A stretch of 64,000 bases of DNA from Amblyomma americanum (lineage: Eukaryota > Arthropoda > Arachnida > Ixodida > Ixodidae), in contig NW_027526684.1 in the NCBI RefSeq assembly GCF_052857255.1, forward strand, positions 83,064 through 147,063, read 5' to 3'. Within the stretch, counting starts at the first letter, position 1; every line of letters begins with the position of its first letter. Below are positions 1 to 12,799 of this stretch, piece after piece. Made by a program: the position numbers and the translations under genes. A model generated the notes under the pieces. It worked only from the letters and a program-made list of their open reading frames with translations, searched no databases and had not been told where the DNA came from.

Positions 1-3000
1 TGCGCGAAAAGCATGTGTTCGTGCTTAATACAACAAAACAAGCTGTTTTACACCAAAACGAGCTAGATCTGAACACATCGGTTTTACAAGTGTCCCTGTG
101 ACATGCGTCAAAACTTTTTCTCTTGTAACTGCGCGAAAAGCACGTATTCTTGCTTAATACAGCGAAACAAGCTGTTTTAGACCGAAACGAGCTAAATCTG
201 AACACATCGGTTTTACAAGTGTCCCTGTGACACGCGTCAAAACTTTTTCTCTTATACCTGCGCGAAAAGCATGTATTCGTGCTTAATACAGCGAAACAAG
301 CTGTTTTAGACCGAAACGAGCTAAATCTGAACACATCGGTTTTACTAGTGTCCCTGTGACACGCGTCACAACCTTTTCTCTTGTAACTGCGCAAAAAGCA
401 TGTATTCTTGCTTAATACAGCGAAACAAGCTGTCTTAGACCGAAACGAGTTAAATCACAACACATCGGTTTTACAAGTGTTCCTCTGATACGCGTCAAAA
501 CTTTTCTCTTATAACTGCGCGAAAAGCATGTATTCGTGCTTAATAAAACGAAACAAGCTGTTTTAGACCGAAACGAGCTGTATCTGAACGCATCGGTTTT
601 ACAAGTATCCACGTGATACTCTTCAAAACTTTTTCTCTTATAACTGCGCGAAAAGCATGTATTCGTGCTTAATACAACGAATCAAGCTGTTTTAGACCGA
701 AACGAGCTAAATCTGAACACGTCGGTTTTACACGTGTCCCTGTGACACGCGTCAAAACTTTTTCTCTTATAACTGCGCGAAAAGCACGTATTCTTGCTTA
801 ATACAGCGAAACAAGCTGTTTTAGACCGAAACGAGCTAAATCACAACACATCGGCTTTAGAAGTGTCCCTGTGACACGCGTCAAAACTTTTTCTCTTATA
901 ACTGCGCGAAAAGCATGTATTCGTGCTTAGTCTAACGAAACAAGCTGTTTTAGACCGAAACGGGGTAAATCTGAACACATCGGCTTTAGAAGTGTCCCTG
1001 TGACACGCGTCAAAACTTTTTCTCTTATAACTGCGCGAAAAGCATGTATTCTTGCTTAATACAGCGAAACAAGCTGTTTTAGACCGAAACGAGCTAAATC
1101 GCAACACATCGGTTTTCAAGTGTTCCTCTGATACGCGTCAAAACTTTTTTCTCTTATAACTGCGCGAAAAGCATGTATTCGTGCTTAGTTCAACGAAACA
1201 AGTTGTTTTAGACCGAAACGAGGTAAATCTGAACACATCGGTTTTACAAGTGTCCCTGTGACACGCGTCAAAACTTTTTCTCTTATAACTGCGCGAAAAG
1301 CACGTATTCTTGCTTAATACAGCGAAACAAGCTGTTTTAGACCGAAACGAGCTAAATCACAACACATCGGTTTTACAAGTGTTCCTCTGATACGCGTCAA
1401 AACTTTTTTCTCTTATAACTGCGCGAAAAGCATGTATTCGTGCTTAGTCTAACGAAACAAGCTGTTTTAGACCGAAACAAGCTAAATCGCAACACATCGG
1501 TTTTACAAGTGTTCCTCTGATACGCGTCAAAACTTTTTCTCTTATAACTGCGCGAAAAGCATGTATTCGTGCTTAATAAAACGAAACAAGCTGTTTTAGA
1601 CCGAAACGAGCTGTATCTGAACGCATCGGTTTTACAAGTATCCACGTGATACTCGTCAAAACTTTTTCTCTTATAACTGCGCGAAAAGCATGTATTCGTG
1701 CTTAATACAACGAATCAAGCTGTTTTAGACCGAAACGAGCTAAATCTGAACACGTCGGTTTTACACGTGTCCCTGTGACACGCGTCGAAACTTTTTCTCT
1801 TATAACTGCGCGAAAAGCACGTATTCTTGCTTAATACAGCGAAACAAGCTGTTTTAGACCGAAACGAGCTAAATCACAACACATCGGGTTTACAAGTGTT
1901 CCTCTGATACGCGTCAAAACTTTTTCTCTTATAACTGCGCGAAAAGCATGTATTCTTGCTTAATACAACGAAACAACCTGTTTTAGACCGAAACGAGCTA
2001 AATCACAACACATCGGTTTTACAAGTGTTCCTCTGATACGCGTCAAAACGTTTTCTCTTATAACTGCGCGAAAAGCATGTGTTCGTGCTTAATACAACGA
2101 AACAAGCTGTTTTACACCAAAACGAGCTAGATCTGAACACATCGGTTTTACAAGTGTCCCTGTGACACGCGTCAAAACTTTTTCTCTTATAACTGCGCGA
2201 AAAGCACGTATTCTTGCTTAATACAGCGAAACAAGCTGTATTAGACCGAAACGAGCTAAATCACAACACATCGGTTTTACAAGTGTCCACGTGATATTCG
2301 TCAAAACTTTTTCTCTTATAACTGCGCGAAAAGCACGTATTCTTGCTTAATACAGCGAAACAAGCTGTTTTAGACCGAAACGAGCTAAATCACAACACAT
2401 CGGTTTTACAAGTGTTCCTCTGATACGCGTCAAAACTTTTTCTCTTATAACTGCGCGAAAAGCATGTATTCTTGCTTAATACAACGAAACAACCTGTTTT
2501 AGACCGAAACGAGCTAAATCACAACACATCGGTTTTACAAGTGTCCCTCTGACACGCGTCAAAACTTTTTCTCTTATACCTGCGCGAAAAGCATGTATTC
2601 TTGCTTAATACGGCGCAACAAGCTGTTTTAGACCGAAACGAGCTAAATCGCAACACATCGGTTTTACAAGTGTTCCTCTGATACGCGTCAAGACTTTTTT
2701 CTTTTATAACTGCGCGAAAAGCATGTATTCTTGCTTAATACAGCGAAACAAGCTGTTTTAGACCGAAACGAGCTAAATCACAACACATCGGTTTTACAAG
2801 TGTTCCTCTGATACGCGTCAAAACTTTTTCTTATATAACTGCGCGAAAAGCATGTATTCTTGCTTAATACAACGAAACAAGCTGTTTTAGACCGAAAGGA
2901 GCTAAATCACAACACATCGGTTTTACAAGTGTTCCTCTGATACGCGTCTAAACTTTTTCTCTTATAACTGCGCGAAAAGCATGTGTTCGTGCTTAATACA

Positions 3001-3643
3001 ACAAAACAAGCTGTTTTACACCAAAACGAGCTAGATCTGAACACATCGGTTTTACAAGTGTCCCTGTGACATGCGTCAAAACTTTTTCTCTTGTAACTGC
3101 GCGAAAAGCACGTATTCTTGCTTAATACAGCGAAACAAGCTGTTTTAGACCGAAACGAGCTAAATCTGAACACATCGGTTTTACAAGTGTCCCTGTGACA
3201 CGCGTCAAAACTTTTTCTCTTATACCTGCGCGAAAAGCATGTATTCGTGCTTAATACAGCGAAACAAGCTGTTTTAGACCGAAACGAGCTAAATCTGAAC
3301 ACATCGGTTTTACTAGTGTCCCTGTGACACGCGTCACACCCTTTTCTCTTGTAACTGCGCAAAAAGCATGTATTCTTGCTTAATACAGCGAAACAAGCTG
3401 TTTTAGACCGAAACGAGTTAAATCACAACACATCGGTTTTACAAGTGTTCCTCTGATACGCGTCAAAACTTTTCTCTTATAACTGCGCGAAAAGCATGTA
3501 TTCGTGCTTAATAAAACGAAACAAGCTGTTTTAGACCGAAACGAGCTGTATCTGAACGCATCGGTTTTACAAGTATCCACGTGATACTCTTCAAAACTTT
3601 TTCTCTTATAACTGCGCGAAAAGCATGTATTCGTGCTTAATAC
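1..3643. repeat. 23-monomer spacing at window start (2,968 bp)
   Basis: Positions 1 to about 675 match 2969 to about 3643 at an offset of 2,968 bp, which is 23 monomers plus one base. The shared markers are acatgcgtc at 101 and 3069, the T4 monomer, and the tatccacgtgatactcttc monomer near 606 and 3573. The match ends where copy one reads acaacgaatcaag and copy two reads acagcgaaacaag. The left end is cut by the window. The offset equals that of the 23-monomer repeat further right, so this is probably a diverged part of the same family. Confidence 0.75.
2425..2553 (+). repeat. Representative 129-bp monomer
   Basis: Defined here from one ACGCGT (MluI site) to the base before the next; 2425 to 2554 is exactly 129 bp. 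Composition is AT-rich but with many CpGs (acgcgt, gcgcg, accgaaacgag, atcgg) that remain intact in most copies. Two internal near-repeats about 20 bp apart, cgaaacaagct and cgaaacgagct, suggest the monomer grew from a shorter module. The common length variant is 128-130 bp, caused by T4, T5 or T6 in the run after aaaac. The phase chosen is arbitrary. Confidence 0.93.
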
Positions 3644-5111
3644 AGCGAAACAAGCTGTTTTAGACCGAAACGAGCTAAATCTGAACACATCGGTTTTACT
3701 AGTGTCCCTGTGACACGCGTCACAACCTTTTCTTTTATAACTGCGCGAGAAGCATGTATTCTTGCTTAATACAGCGAAACAAGCTGTTTTGGACCGAAAC
3801 GAGTTAAATCACAACACATCGGTTTTACAAGTGTTTCCTCTGATACGCGTCAAAACTTTTCTCTTATAACTGCGCGAAAAGCATGTATTCGTGCCTAATA
3901 AAACGAAACAAGCTGTTTTAGACCGAAACGAGCTGTATCTGAACGCATCGGTTTTACAAGTATCCACGTGATACTCTTCAAAACTTTTTCTGTTATAACT
4001 GCGCGAAAAGCATGTATTCGTGCTTAATACAACGAATCAAGCTGTTTTAGACCGAAACGAGCTAAATCTGAACACGTCGATTTTACACGTGTCCCTGTGA
4101 CACGCGTCAAAACTTTTTCTCTTATAACTGCGCGAAAAGCACGTATTCTTGCTTAATACAGCGAAACAAGCTGTTTTAGACCGAAACGAGCTAAATCACA
4201 ACACATCGGTTTTACAAGTGTTCCTCTGATACGCGTCAAAACTTTTTTTCTCTTGTAACTGCGCGAAAAGCATGTATCGTGCTTAGTCTAACGAAACAAG
4301 CTGTTTTAGACCGAAACGGGGTAAATCTGAACACATCGGTTTTACAAGTGTTCCTCTGATACGCGTCAAAACTTTTTCTCTTATAACTGCGCGAAAAGCA
4401 TGTATTCTTGCTTAATACAACGAAACAAGCTGTTTTAGACCGAAACGAGCTAAATCACAACACATCGGCTTTAGAAGTGCCCCTGTGACACGCGTCAAAA
4501 CTTTTTCTCTTATAACTGCGCGAAAAGCATGTATTCTTGCTTAATACAGCGAAACAAGCTGTTTTAGACCGAAACGAGCTAAATCGCAACACATCGGTTT
4601 TCAAGTGTTCCTCTGATACGCGTCAAAACTTTTTCTCTTATAACTGCGCGAAAAGCATGTATTCGTGCTTAGTTCAACGAAACAAGTTGTTTTAGACCGA
4701 AACGAGGTAAATCTGAACACATCGGTTTTACAAGTGTCCCTGTGACACGCGTCAAAACGTTTTCTCTTATAACTGCGCGAAAAGCATGTATTCTTGCTTA
4801 ATACAGCGAAACAACCTGTTTTAGACCGAACGAGCTAACACAACACATCGGTTTTACAAGTGTTCCTCTGATACGCGTCAAAACTTTTTCTTTTATAACT
4901 GCGCGAAAAGCATGTATTCTTGCTTAATACAACGAAACAAGCTGCTTTAGACCGAAACGAGCTAAATCACAACACATCGGTTTTACAAGTGTTCCTCTGA
5001 TACGCGTCTAAACTTTTTCTCTTATAACTGCGCGAAAAGCATGTGTTCGTGCTTAATACAACGAAACAAGCTGTTTTACACCAAAACGAGCTAGATCTGA
5101 ACACATCGGTT

Positions 5112-7898
5112 TTACAAGTGTCCCTGTGACACGCGTCAAAACTTTTTCTCTTGTAACTGCGCGAAAAGCACGTATTCTTGCTTAATACAGCGAAACAAGC
5201 TGTTTTAGACCGAAACGAGCTAAATCTGAACACATCGGTTTTACTAGTGTCCCTGTGACACGCGTCAAAACTTTTTCTTTTATAACAGCGCGAAAAGCAT
5301 GTATTCTTGCTTAATACAACGAAACAAGCTGTTTTAGACCGAAACGAGCTAAATCTGAACACATCGGTTTTACTAGTGTCCCTGTGACACGCGTCACAAC
5401 CTTTTTTCTTATGACTGCGCGAAAAGCATGTATTCTTGCTTAATACAGCGAAACGAGCTGTTTTAGACCGAAACGAGTTAAATCACAACACATCGGTTTT
5501 ACAAGTGTTCCTCTGATACGCGTCAAAACTTTTTCTCTTATAACTGCGCGAAAAGCATGTATTCGTGCTTAATAAAACGAAACAAGCTGTTTTAGACCGA
5601 AACGAGCTGTATCTGAACGCATCGGTTTTACAAGTATCCACGTGATACTCGTCAAAACTTTTTCTCTTATAACTGCGCGAAAAGCATGTATTCGTGCTTA
5701 ATACAACGAATCAAGCTGTTTTAGACCGAAACGAGCTAAATCTGAACACGTCGGTTTTACACGTGTCCCTGTGACACGCGTCAAAACTTTTTCTCTTATA
5801 ACTGCGCGAAAAGCACGTATTCTTGCTTAATACAGCGAAACAAGCTGTTTTAGACCGAAACGAGCTAAATCACAACACATCGGCTTTAGAAGTGTCCTGT
5901 GACACGCGTCAAAACTTTTTCTCTTATAACTGCGCGAAAAGCATGTATTCGTGCTTAGTCTAACGAAACAAGCTGTTTTAGACCGAAACGGGGTAAATCT
6001 GAACACATCGGCTTTAGAAGTGTCCCTGTGACACGCGTCAAAACGTTTTCTCTTATAACTACGCGAAAAGCATGTATTCTTGCTTAATACAGCGAAACAA
6101 GCTGTTTTAGACCGAAACGAGCTAAATCTGAACACATCGGTTTTACAAGTGTCCCTGTGACACGCGTCAAAACTTTTTCTCTTATACCTGCGCGAAAAGC
6201 ATGTATTCGTGCTTAATACAGCGAAACAAGCTGTTTTAGACCGAAACGAGCTAAATCTGAACACATCGGTTTTACTAGTGTCCCTGTGACACGCGTCACA
6301 ACCTTTTCTCTTGTAACTGCGCAAAAAGCATGTATTCTTGCTTAATACAGCGAAACAAGCTGTTTTAGACCGAAACGAGTTAAATCACAACACATCGGTT
6401 TTACAAGTGTTCCTCTGATACGCGTCAAAACTTTTCTCTTATAACTGCGCGAAAAGCATGTATTCGTGCTTAATAAAACGAAACAAGCTGTTTTAGACCG
6501 AAACGAGCTGTATCTGAACGCATCGGTTTTACAAGTATCCACGTGATACTCTTCAAAACTTTTTCTGTTATAACTGCGCGAAAAGCATGTATTCGTGCTT
6601 AATACAACGAATCAAGCTGTTTTAGACCGAAACGAGCTAAATCTGAACACGTCGATTTTACACGTGTCCCTGTGACACGCGTCAAAACTTTTTCTCTTAT
6701 AACTGCGCGAAAAGCACGTATTCTTGCTTAATACAGCGAAACAAGCTGTTTTAGACCGAAACGAGCTAAATCACAACACATCGGTTTTACAAGTGTTCCT
6801 CTGATACGCGTCAAAACTTTTTTCTCTTGTAACTGCGCGAAAAGCATGTATTCGTGCTTAGTCTAACGAAACAAGCTGTTTTACACCAAAACGAGCTAGA
6901 TCTGAACACATCGGTTTTACAAGTGTCCCTGTGACACGCGTGAAAACTTTTTCTCTTATAACTGCGCGAAAAGCATGTATTCTTGCTTAATACAACGAAA
7001 CAAGCTGTTTTAGACCGAAACGAGCTAAATCACAACACATCGGTTTTACAAGTGTTCCTCTGATACGCGTCAAAACTTTTTCTCTTATAACTGCGCGAAA
7101 AGCATGTATTCTTGCTTAATACAACGAAACAAGCTGTTTTAGACCGAAACGAGCTAAATCACAACACATCGGTTTTACAAGTGTCCCTGTGACACGCGTC
7201 AAAACTTTTTCTCTTGTAACTGCGCGAAAAGCACGTATTCTTGCTTAATACAGCGAAACAAGCTGTTTTAGACCGAAACGAGCTAAATCTGAACACATCG
7301 GTTTTACTAGTGTCCCTGTGACACGCGTCAAAACTTTTTCTTTTATAACAGCGCGAAAAGCATGTATTCTTGCTTAATACAACGAAACAAGCTGTTTTAG
7401 ACCGAAACGAGCTAAATCTGAACACATCGGTTTTACTAGTGTCCCTGTGACACGCGTCACAACCTTTTTTCTTATGACTGCGCGAAAAGCATGTATTCTT
7501 GCTTAATACAGCGAAACGAGCTGTTTTAGACCGAAACGAGTTAAATCACAACACATCGGTTTTACAAGTGTTCCTCTGATACGCGTCAAAACTTTTTCTC
7601 TTATAACTGCGCGAAAAGCATGTATTCGTGCTTAATAAAACGAAACAAGCTGTTTTAGACCGAAACGAGCTGTATCTGAACGCATCGGTTTTACAAGTAT
7701 CCACGTGATACTCGTCAAAACTTTTTCTCTTATAACTGCGCGAAAAGCATGTATTCGTGCTTAATACAACGAATCAAGCTGTTTTAGACCGAAACGAGCT
7801 AAATCTGAACACGTCGGTTTTACACGTGTCCCTGTGACACGCGTCAAAACTTTTTCTCTTATAACTGCGCGAAAAGCACGTATTCTTGCTTAATACAA
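5112..7898. repeat. 16-monomer-spaced block duplication
   Basis: About 720 bp at 5112-5835 recurs at 7175-7898, offset 2,063 bp (16 monomers minus one base). The diagnostic shared variants are the monomer with ttcttttataacagcgcg, followed by the one with aaccttttttcttatgactg (5399 and 7462) and acagcgaaacgagctg. Outside this block the monomer order differs: ggctttagaag follows at 5880, whereas ggttttacaag follows at 7943. This is one piece of the mosaic that makes up the first 12.8 kb. Confidence 0.7.
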
Positions 7899-8239
7899 CG
7901 AAACAAGCTGTTTTAGACCGAAACGAGCTAAATCACAACACATCGGTTTTACAAGTGTTCCTCTGATACGCGTCAAAACTTTTTCTCTTATAACTGCGCG
8001 AAAAGCATGTATTCTTGCTTAATACAACGAAACAACCTGTTTTAGACCGAAACGAGCTAAATCACAACACATCGGTTTTACAAGTGTCCCTCTGACACGC
8101 GTCAAAACTTTTTCTCTTATACCTGCGCGAAAAGCATGTATTCTTGCTTAATACGGCGCAACAAGCTGTTTTAGACCGAAACGAGCTAAATCGCAACACA
8201 TCGGTTTTACAAGTGTTCCTCTGATACGCGTCAAAACTT

Positions 8240-10520
8240 TTTTCTCTTATAACTGCGCGAAAAGCATGTATTCTTGCTTAATACAGCGAAACAAGCTGTT
8301 TTAGACCGAAACGAGCTAAATCACAACACATCGGTTTTACAAGTGTTCCTCTGATACGCGTCAAAACTTTTTCTTATATAACTGCGCGAAAAGCATGTAT
8401 TCTTGCTTAATACAACGAAACAAGCTGTTTTAGACCGAAAGGAGTTAAATCACAACACATCGGTTTTACAAGTGTTCCTCTGATACGCGTCTAAACTTTT
8501 TCTCTTATAACTGCGCGAAAAGCATGTGTTCGTGCTTAATACAACAAAACAAGCTGTTTTACACCAAAACGAGCTAGATCTGAACACATCGGTTTTACAA
8601 GTGTCCCTGTGACATGCGTCAAAACTTTTTCTCTTGTAACTGCGCGAAAAGCACGTATTCTTGCTTAATACAGCGAAACAAGCTGTTTTAGACCGAAACG
8701 AGCTAAATCTGAACACATCGATTTTACAAGTGTCCCTGTGACACGCGTCAAAACTTTTTCTCTTATACCTGCGCGAAAAGCATGTATTCGTGCTTAATAC
8801 AGCGAAACAAGCTGTTTTAGACCGAAACGAGCTAAATCTGAACACATCGGTTTTACTAGTGTCCCTGTGACACGCGTCACAACCTTTTCTCTTGTAACTG
8901 CGCAAAAAGCATGTATTCTTGCTTAATACAGCGAAACAAGCTGTCTTAGACCGAAACGAGTTAAATCACAACACATCGGTTTTACAAGTGTTCCTCTGAT
9001 ACGCGTCAAAACTTTTCTCTTATAACTGCGCGAAAAGCATGTATTCGTGCTTAATAAAACGAAACAAGCTGTTTTAGACCGAAACGAGCTGTATCTGAAC
9101 GCATCGGTTTTACAAGTATCCACGTGATACTCTTCAAAACTTTTTCTCTTATAACTGCGCGAAAAGCATGTATTCGTGCTTAATACAACGAATCAAGCTG
9201 TTTTAGACCGAAACGAGCTAAATCTGAACACGTCGGTTTTACACGTGTCCCTGTGACACGCGTCAAAACTTTTTCTCTTATAACTGCGCGAAAAGCACGT
9301 ATTCTTGCTTAATACAGCGAAACAAGCTGTTTTAGACCGAAACGAGCTAAATCACAACACATCGGCTTTAGAAGTGTCCCTGTGACACGCGTCAAAACTT
9401 TTTCTCTTATAACTGCGCGAAAAGCATGTATTCTTGCTTAATACAGCGAAACAAGCTGTTTTAGACCGAAACGAGCTAAATCACAACACATCGGTTTTAC
9501 AAGTGTTCCTCTGATACGCGTCAAAACTTTTTCTTATATAACTGCGCGAAAAGCATGTATTCTTGCTTAATACAACGAAACAAGCTGTTTTAGACCGAAA
9601 GGAGCTAAATCACAACACATCGGTTTTACAAGTGTTCCTCTGATACGCGTCTAAACTTTTTCTCTTATAACTGCGCGAAAAGCATGTGTTCGTGCTTAAT
9701 ACAACAAAACAAGCTGTTTTACACCAAAACGAGCTAGATCTGAACACATCGGTTTTACAAGTGTCCCTGTGACATGCGTCAAAACTTTTTCTCTTGTAAC
9801 TGCGCGAAAAGCACGTATTCTTGCTTAATACAGCGAAACAAGCTGTTTTAGACCGAAACGAGCTAAATCTGAAGACATCGGTTTTACAAGTGTCCCTGTG
9901 ACACGCGTCAAAACTTTTTCTCTTATACCTGCGCGAAAAGCATGTATTCGTGCTTAATACAGCGAAACAAGCTGTTTTAGACCGAAACGAGCTAAATCTG
10001 AACACATCGGTTTTACTAGTGTCCCTGTGACACGCGTCACAACCTTTTCTCTTGTAACTGCGCAAAAAGCATGTATTCTTGCTTAATACAGCGAAACAAG
10101 CTGTTTTAGACCGAAACGAGTTAAATCACAACACATCGGTTTTACAAGTGTTCCTCTGATACGCGTCAAAACTTTTCTCTTATAACTGCGCGAAAAGCAT
10201 GTATTCGTGCTTAATAAAACGAAACAAGCTGTTTTAGACCGAAACGAGCTGTATCTGAACGCATCGGTTTTACAAGTATCCACGTGATACTCTTCAAAAC
10301 TTTTTCTGTTATAACTGCGCGAAAAGCATGTATTCGTGCTTAATACAACGAATCAAGCTGTTTTAGACCGAAACGAGCTAAATCTGAACACGTCGATTTT
10401 ACACGTGTCCCTGTGACACGCGTCAAAACTTTTTCTCTTATAACTGCGCGAAAAGCACGTATTCTTGCTTAATACAGCGAAACAAGCTGTTTTAGACCGA
10501 AACGAGCTAAATCACAACAC
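8240..10520. repeat. 9-monomer tandem duplication (1,160 bp)
   Basis: Two adjacent blocks of nine monomers, about 8240-9399 and 9400-10520, have the same monomer order at an offset of 1,160 bp. Shared markers are gaccgaaaggag, cgtctaaac, acatgcgtc (8612 and 9772), the gtaactgcgcaaaaagc monomer and tatccacgtg. The second copy carries private changes, such as ctgttataac and cgtcgatttt, that also occur near 4.0, 6.6 and 11.7 kb. This indicates exchange between blocks after the duplication. Confidence 0.75.
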
Positions 10521-12799
10521 ATCGGTTTTACAAGTGTTCCTCTGATACGCGTCAAAACTTTTTTCTCTTGTAACTGCGCGAAAAGCATGTATTCGTGCTT
10601 AGTCTAACGAAACAAGCTGTTTTAGACCGAAACGGGGTAAATCTGAACACATCGGTTTTACAAGTGTCCCTGTGACACGCGTCAAAACTTTTTCTCTTAT
10701 AACTGCGCGAAAAGCATGTATTCTTGCTTAATACAACGAAACAAGCTGTTTTAGACCGAAACGAGCTAAATCACAACACATCGGTTTTACAAGTGTTCCT
10801 CTGATACGCGTCAAAACTTTTTCTCTTATAACTGCGCGAAAAGCATGTATTCTTGCTTAATACAACGAAACAAGCTGTTTTAGACCGAAACGAGCTAAAT
10901 CACAACACATCGGCTTTAGAAGTGTCCCTGTGACACGCGTCAAAACTTTTTCTCTTATAACTGCGCGAAAAGCATGTATTCTTGCTTAATACAGCGAAAC
11001 AAGCTGTTTTAGACCGAAACGAGCTAAATCGCAACACATCGGTTTTCAAGTGTTCCTCTGATACGCGTCAAAACTTTTTTCTCTTATAACTGCGCGAAAA
11101 GCATGTATTCGTGCTTAGTTCAACGAAACAAGTTGTTTTAGACCGAAACGAGGTAAATCTGAACACATCGGTTTTACAAGTGTCCCTGTGACACGCGTCA
11201 AAACGTTTTCTCTTATAACTGCGCGAAAAGCATGTATTCTTGCTTAATACAGCGAAACAAGCTGTTTTAGACCGAAACGAGCTAAATCTGAACACATCGG
11301 TTTTACAAGTGTCCCTGTGACACGCGTCAAAACTTTTTCTCTTATACCTGCGCGAAAAGCATGTATTCGTGCTTAATACAGCGAAACAAGCTGTTTTAGA
11401 CCGAAACGAGCTAAATCTGAACACATCGGTTTTACTAGTGTCCCTGTGACACGCGTCACAACCTTTTCTCTTGTAACTGTGCAAAAAGCATGTATTCTTG
11501 CTTAATACAGCGAAACAAGCTGTTTTAGACCGAAACGAGTTAAATCACAACACATCGGTTTTACAAGTGTTCCTCTGATACGCGTCAAAACTTTTCTCTT
11601 ATAACTGCGCGAAAAGCATGTATTCGTGCTTAATAAAACGAAACAAGCTGTTTTAGACCGAAACGAGCTGTATCTGAACGCATCGGTTTTACAAGTATCC
11701 ACGTGATACTCTTCAAAACTTTTTCTGTTATAACTGCGCGAAAAGCATGTATTCGTGCTTAATACAACGAATCAAGCTGTTTTAGACCGAAACGAGCTAA
11801 ATCTGAACACGTCGATTTTACACGTGTCCCTGTGACACGCGGTCAAAACTTTTTCTCTTATAACTGCGCGAAAAGCACGTATTCTTGCTTAATACAGCGA
11901 AACAAGCTGTTTTAGACCGAAACGAGCTAAATCACAACACATCGGTTTTACAAGTGTTCCTCTGATACGCGTCATAAACTTTTTTCTCTTGTAACTGCGC
12001 GAAAAGCATGTATTCGTGCTTAGTCTAACGAAACAAGCTGTTTTACACCAAAACGAGCTAGATCTGAACACATCGGTTTTACAAGTGTCCCTGTGACATG
12101 CGTCAAAACTTTTTCTCTTGTAACTGCGCGAAAAGCACGTATTCTTGCTTAATACAGCGAAACAAGCTGTTTTAGACCGAAACGAGCTAAATCTGAACAC
12201 ATCGGTTTTACAAGTGTCCCTGTGACACGCGTCAAAACTTTTTCTCTTATACCTGCGCGAAAAGCATGTATTCGTGCTTAATACAGCGAAACAAGCTGTT
12301 TTAGACCGAAACGAGCTAAATCTGAACACATCGGTTTTACTAGTGTCCCTGTGACACGCGTCACAACCTTTTCTCTTGTAACTGCGCAAAAAGCATGTAT
12401 TCTTGCTTAATACAGCGAAACAAGCTGTCTTAGACCGAAACGAGTTAAATCACAACACATCGGTTTTACAAGTGTTCCTCTGATACGCGTCAAAACTTTT
12501 CTCTTATAACTGCGCGAAAAGCATGTATTCGTGCTTAATAAAACGAAACAAGCTGTTTTAGACCGAAACGAGCTGTATCTGAACGCATCGGTTTTACAAG
12601 TATCCACGTGATACTCTTCAAAACTTTTTCTCTTATAACTGCGCGAAAAGCATGTATTCGTGCTTAATACAACGAATCAAGCTGTTTTAGACCGAAACGA
12701 GCTAAATCTGAACACGTCGGTTTTACACGTGTCCCTGTGACACGCGTCAAAACTTTTTCTCTTATAACTGCGCGAAAAGCACGTATTCTTGCTTAATAC

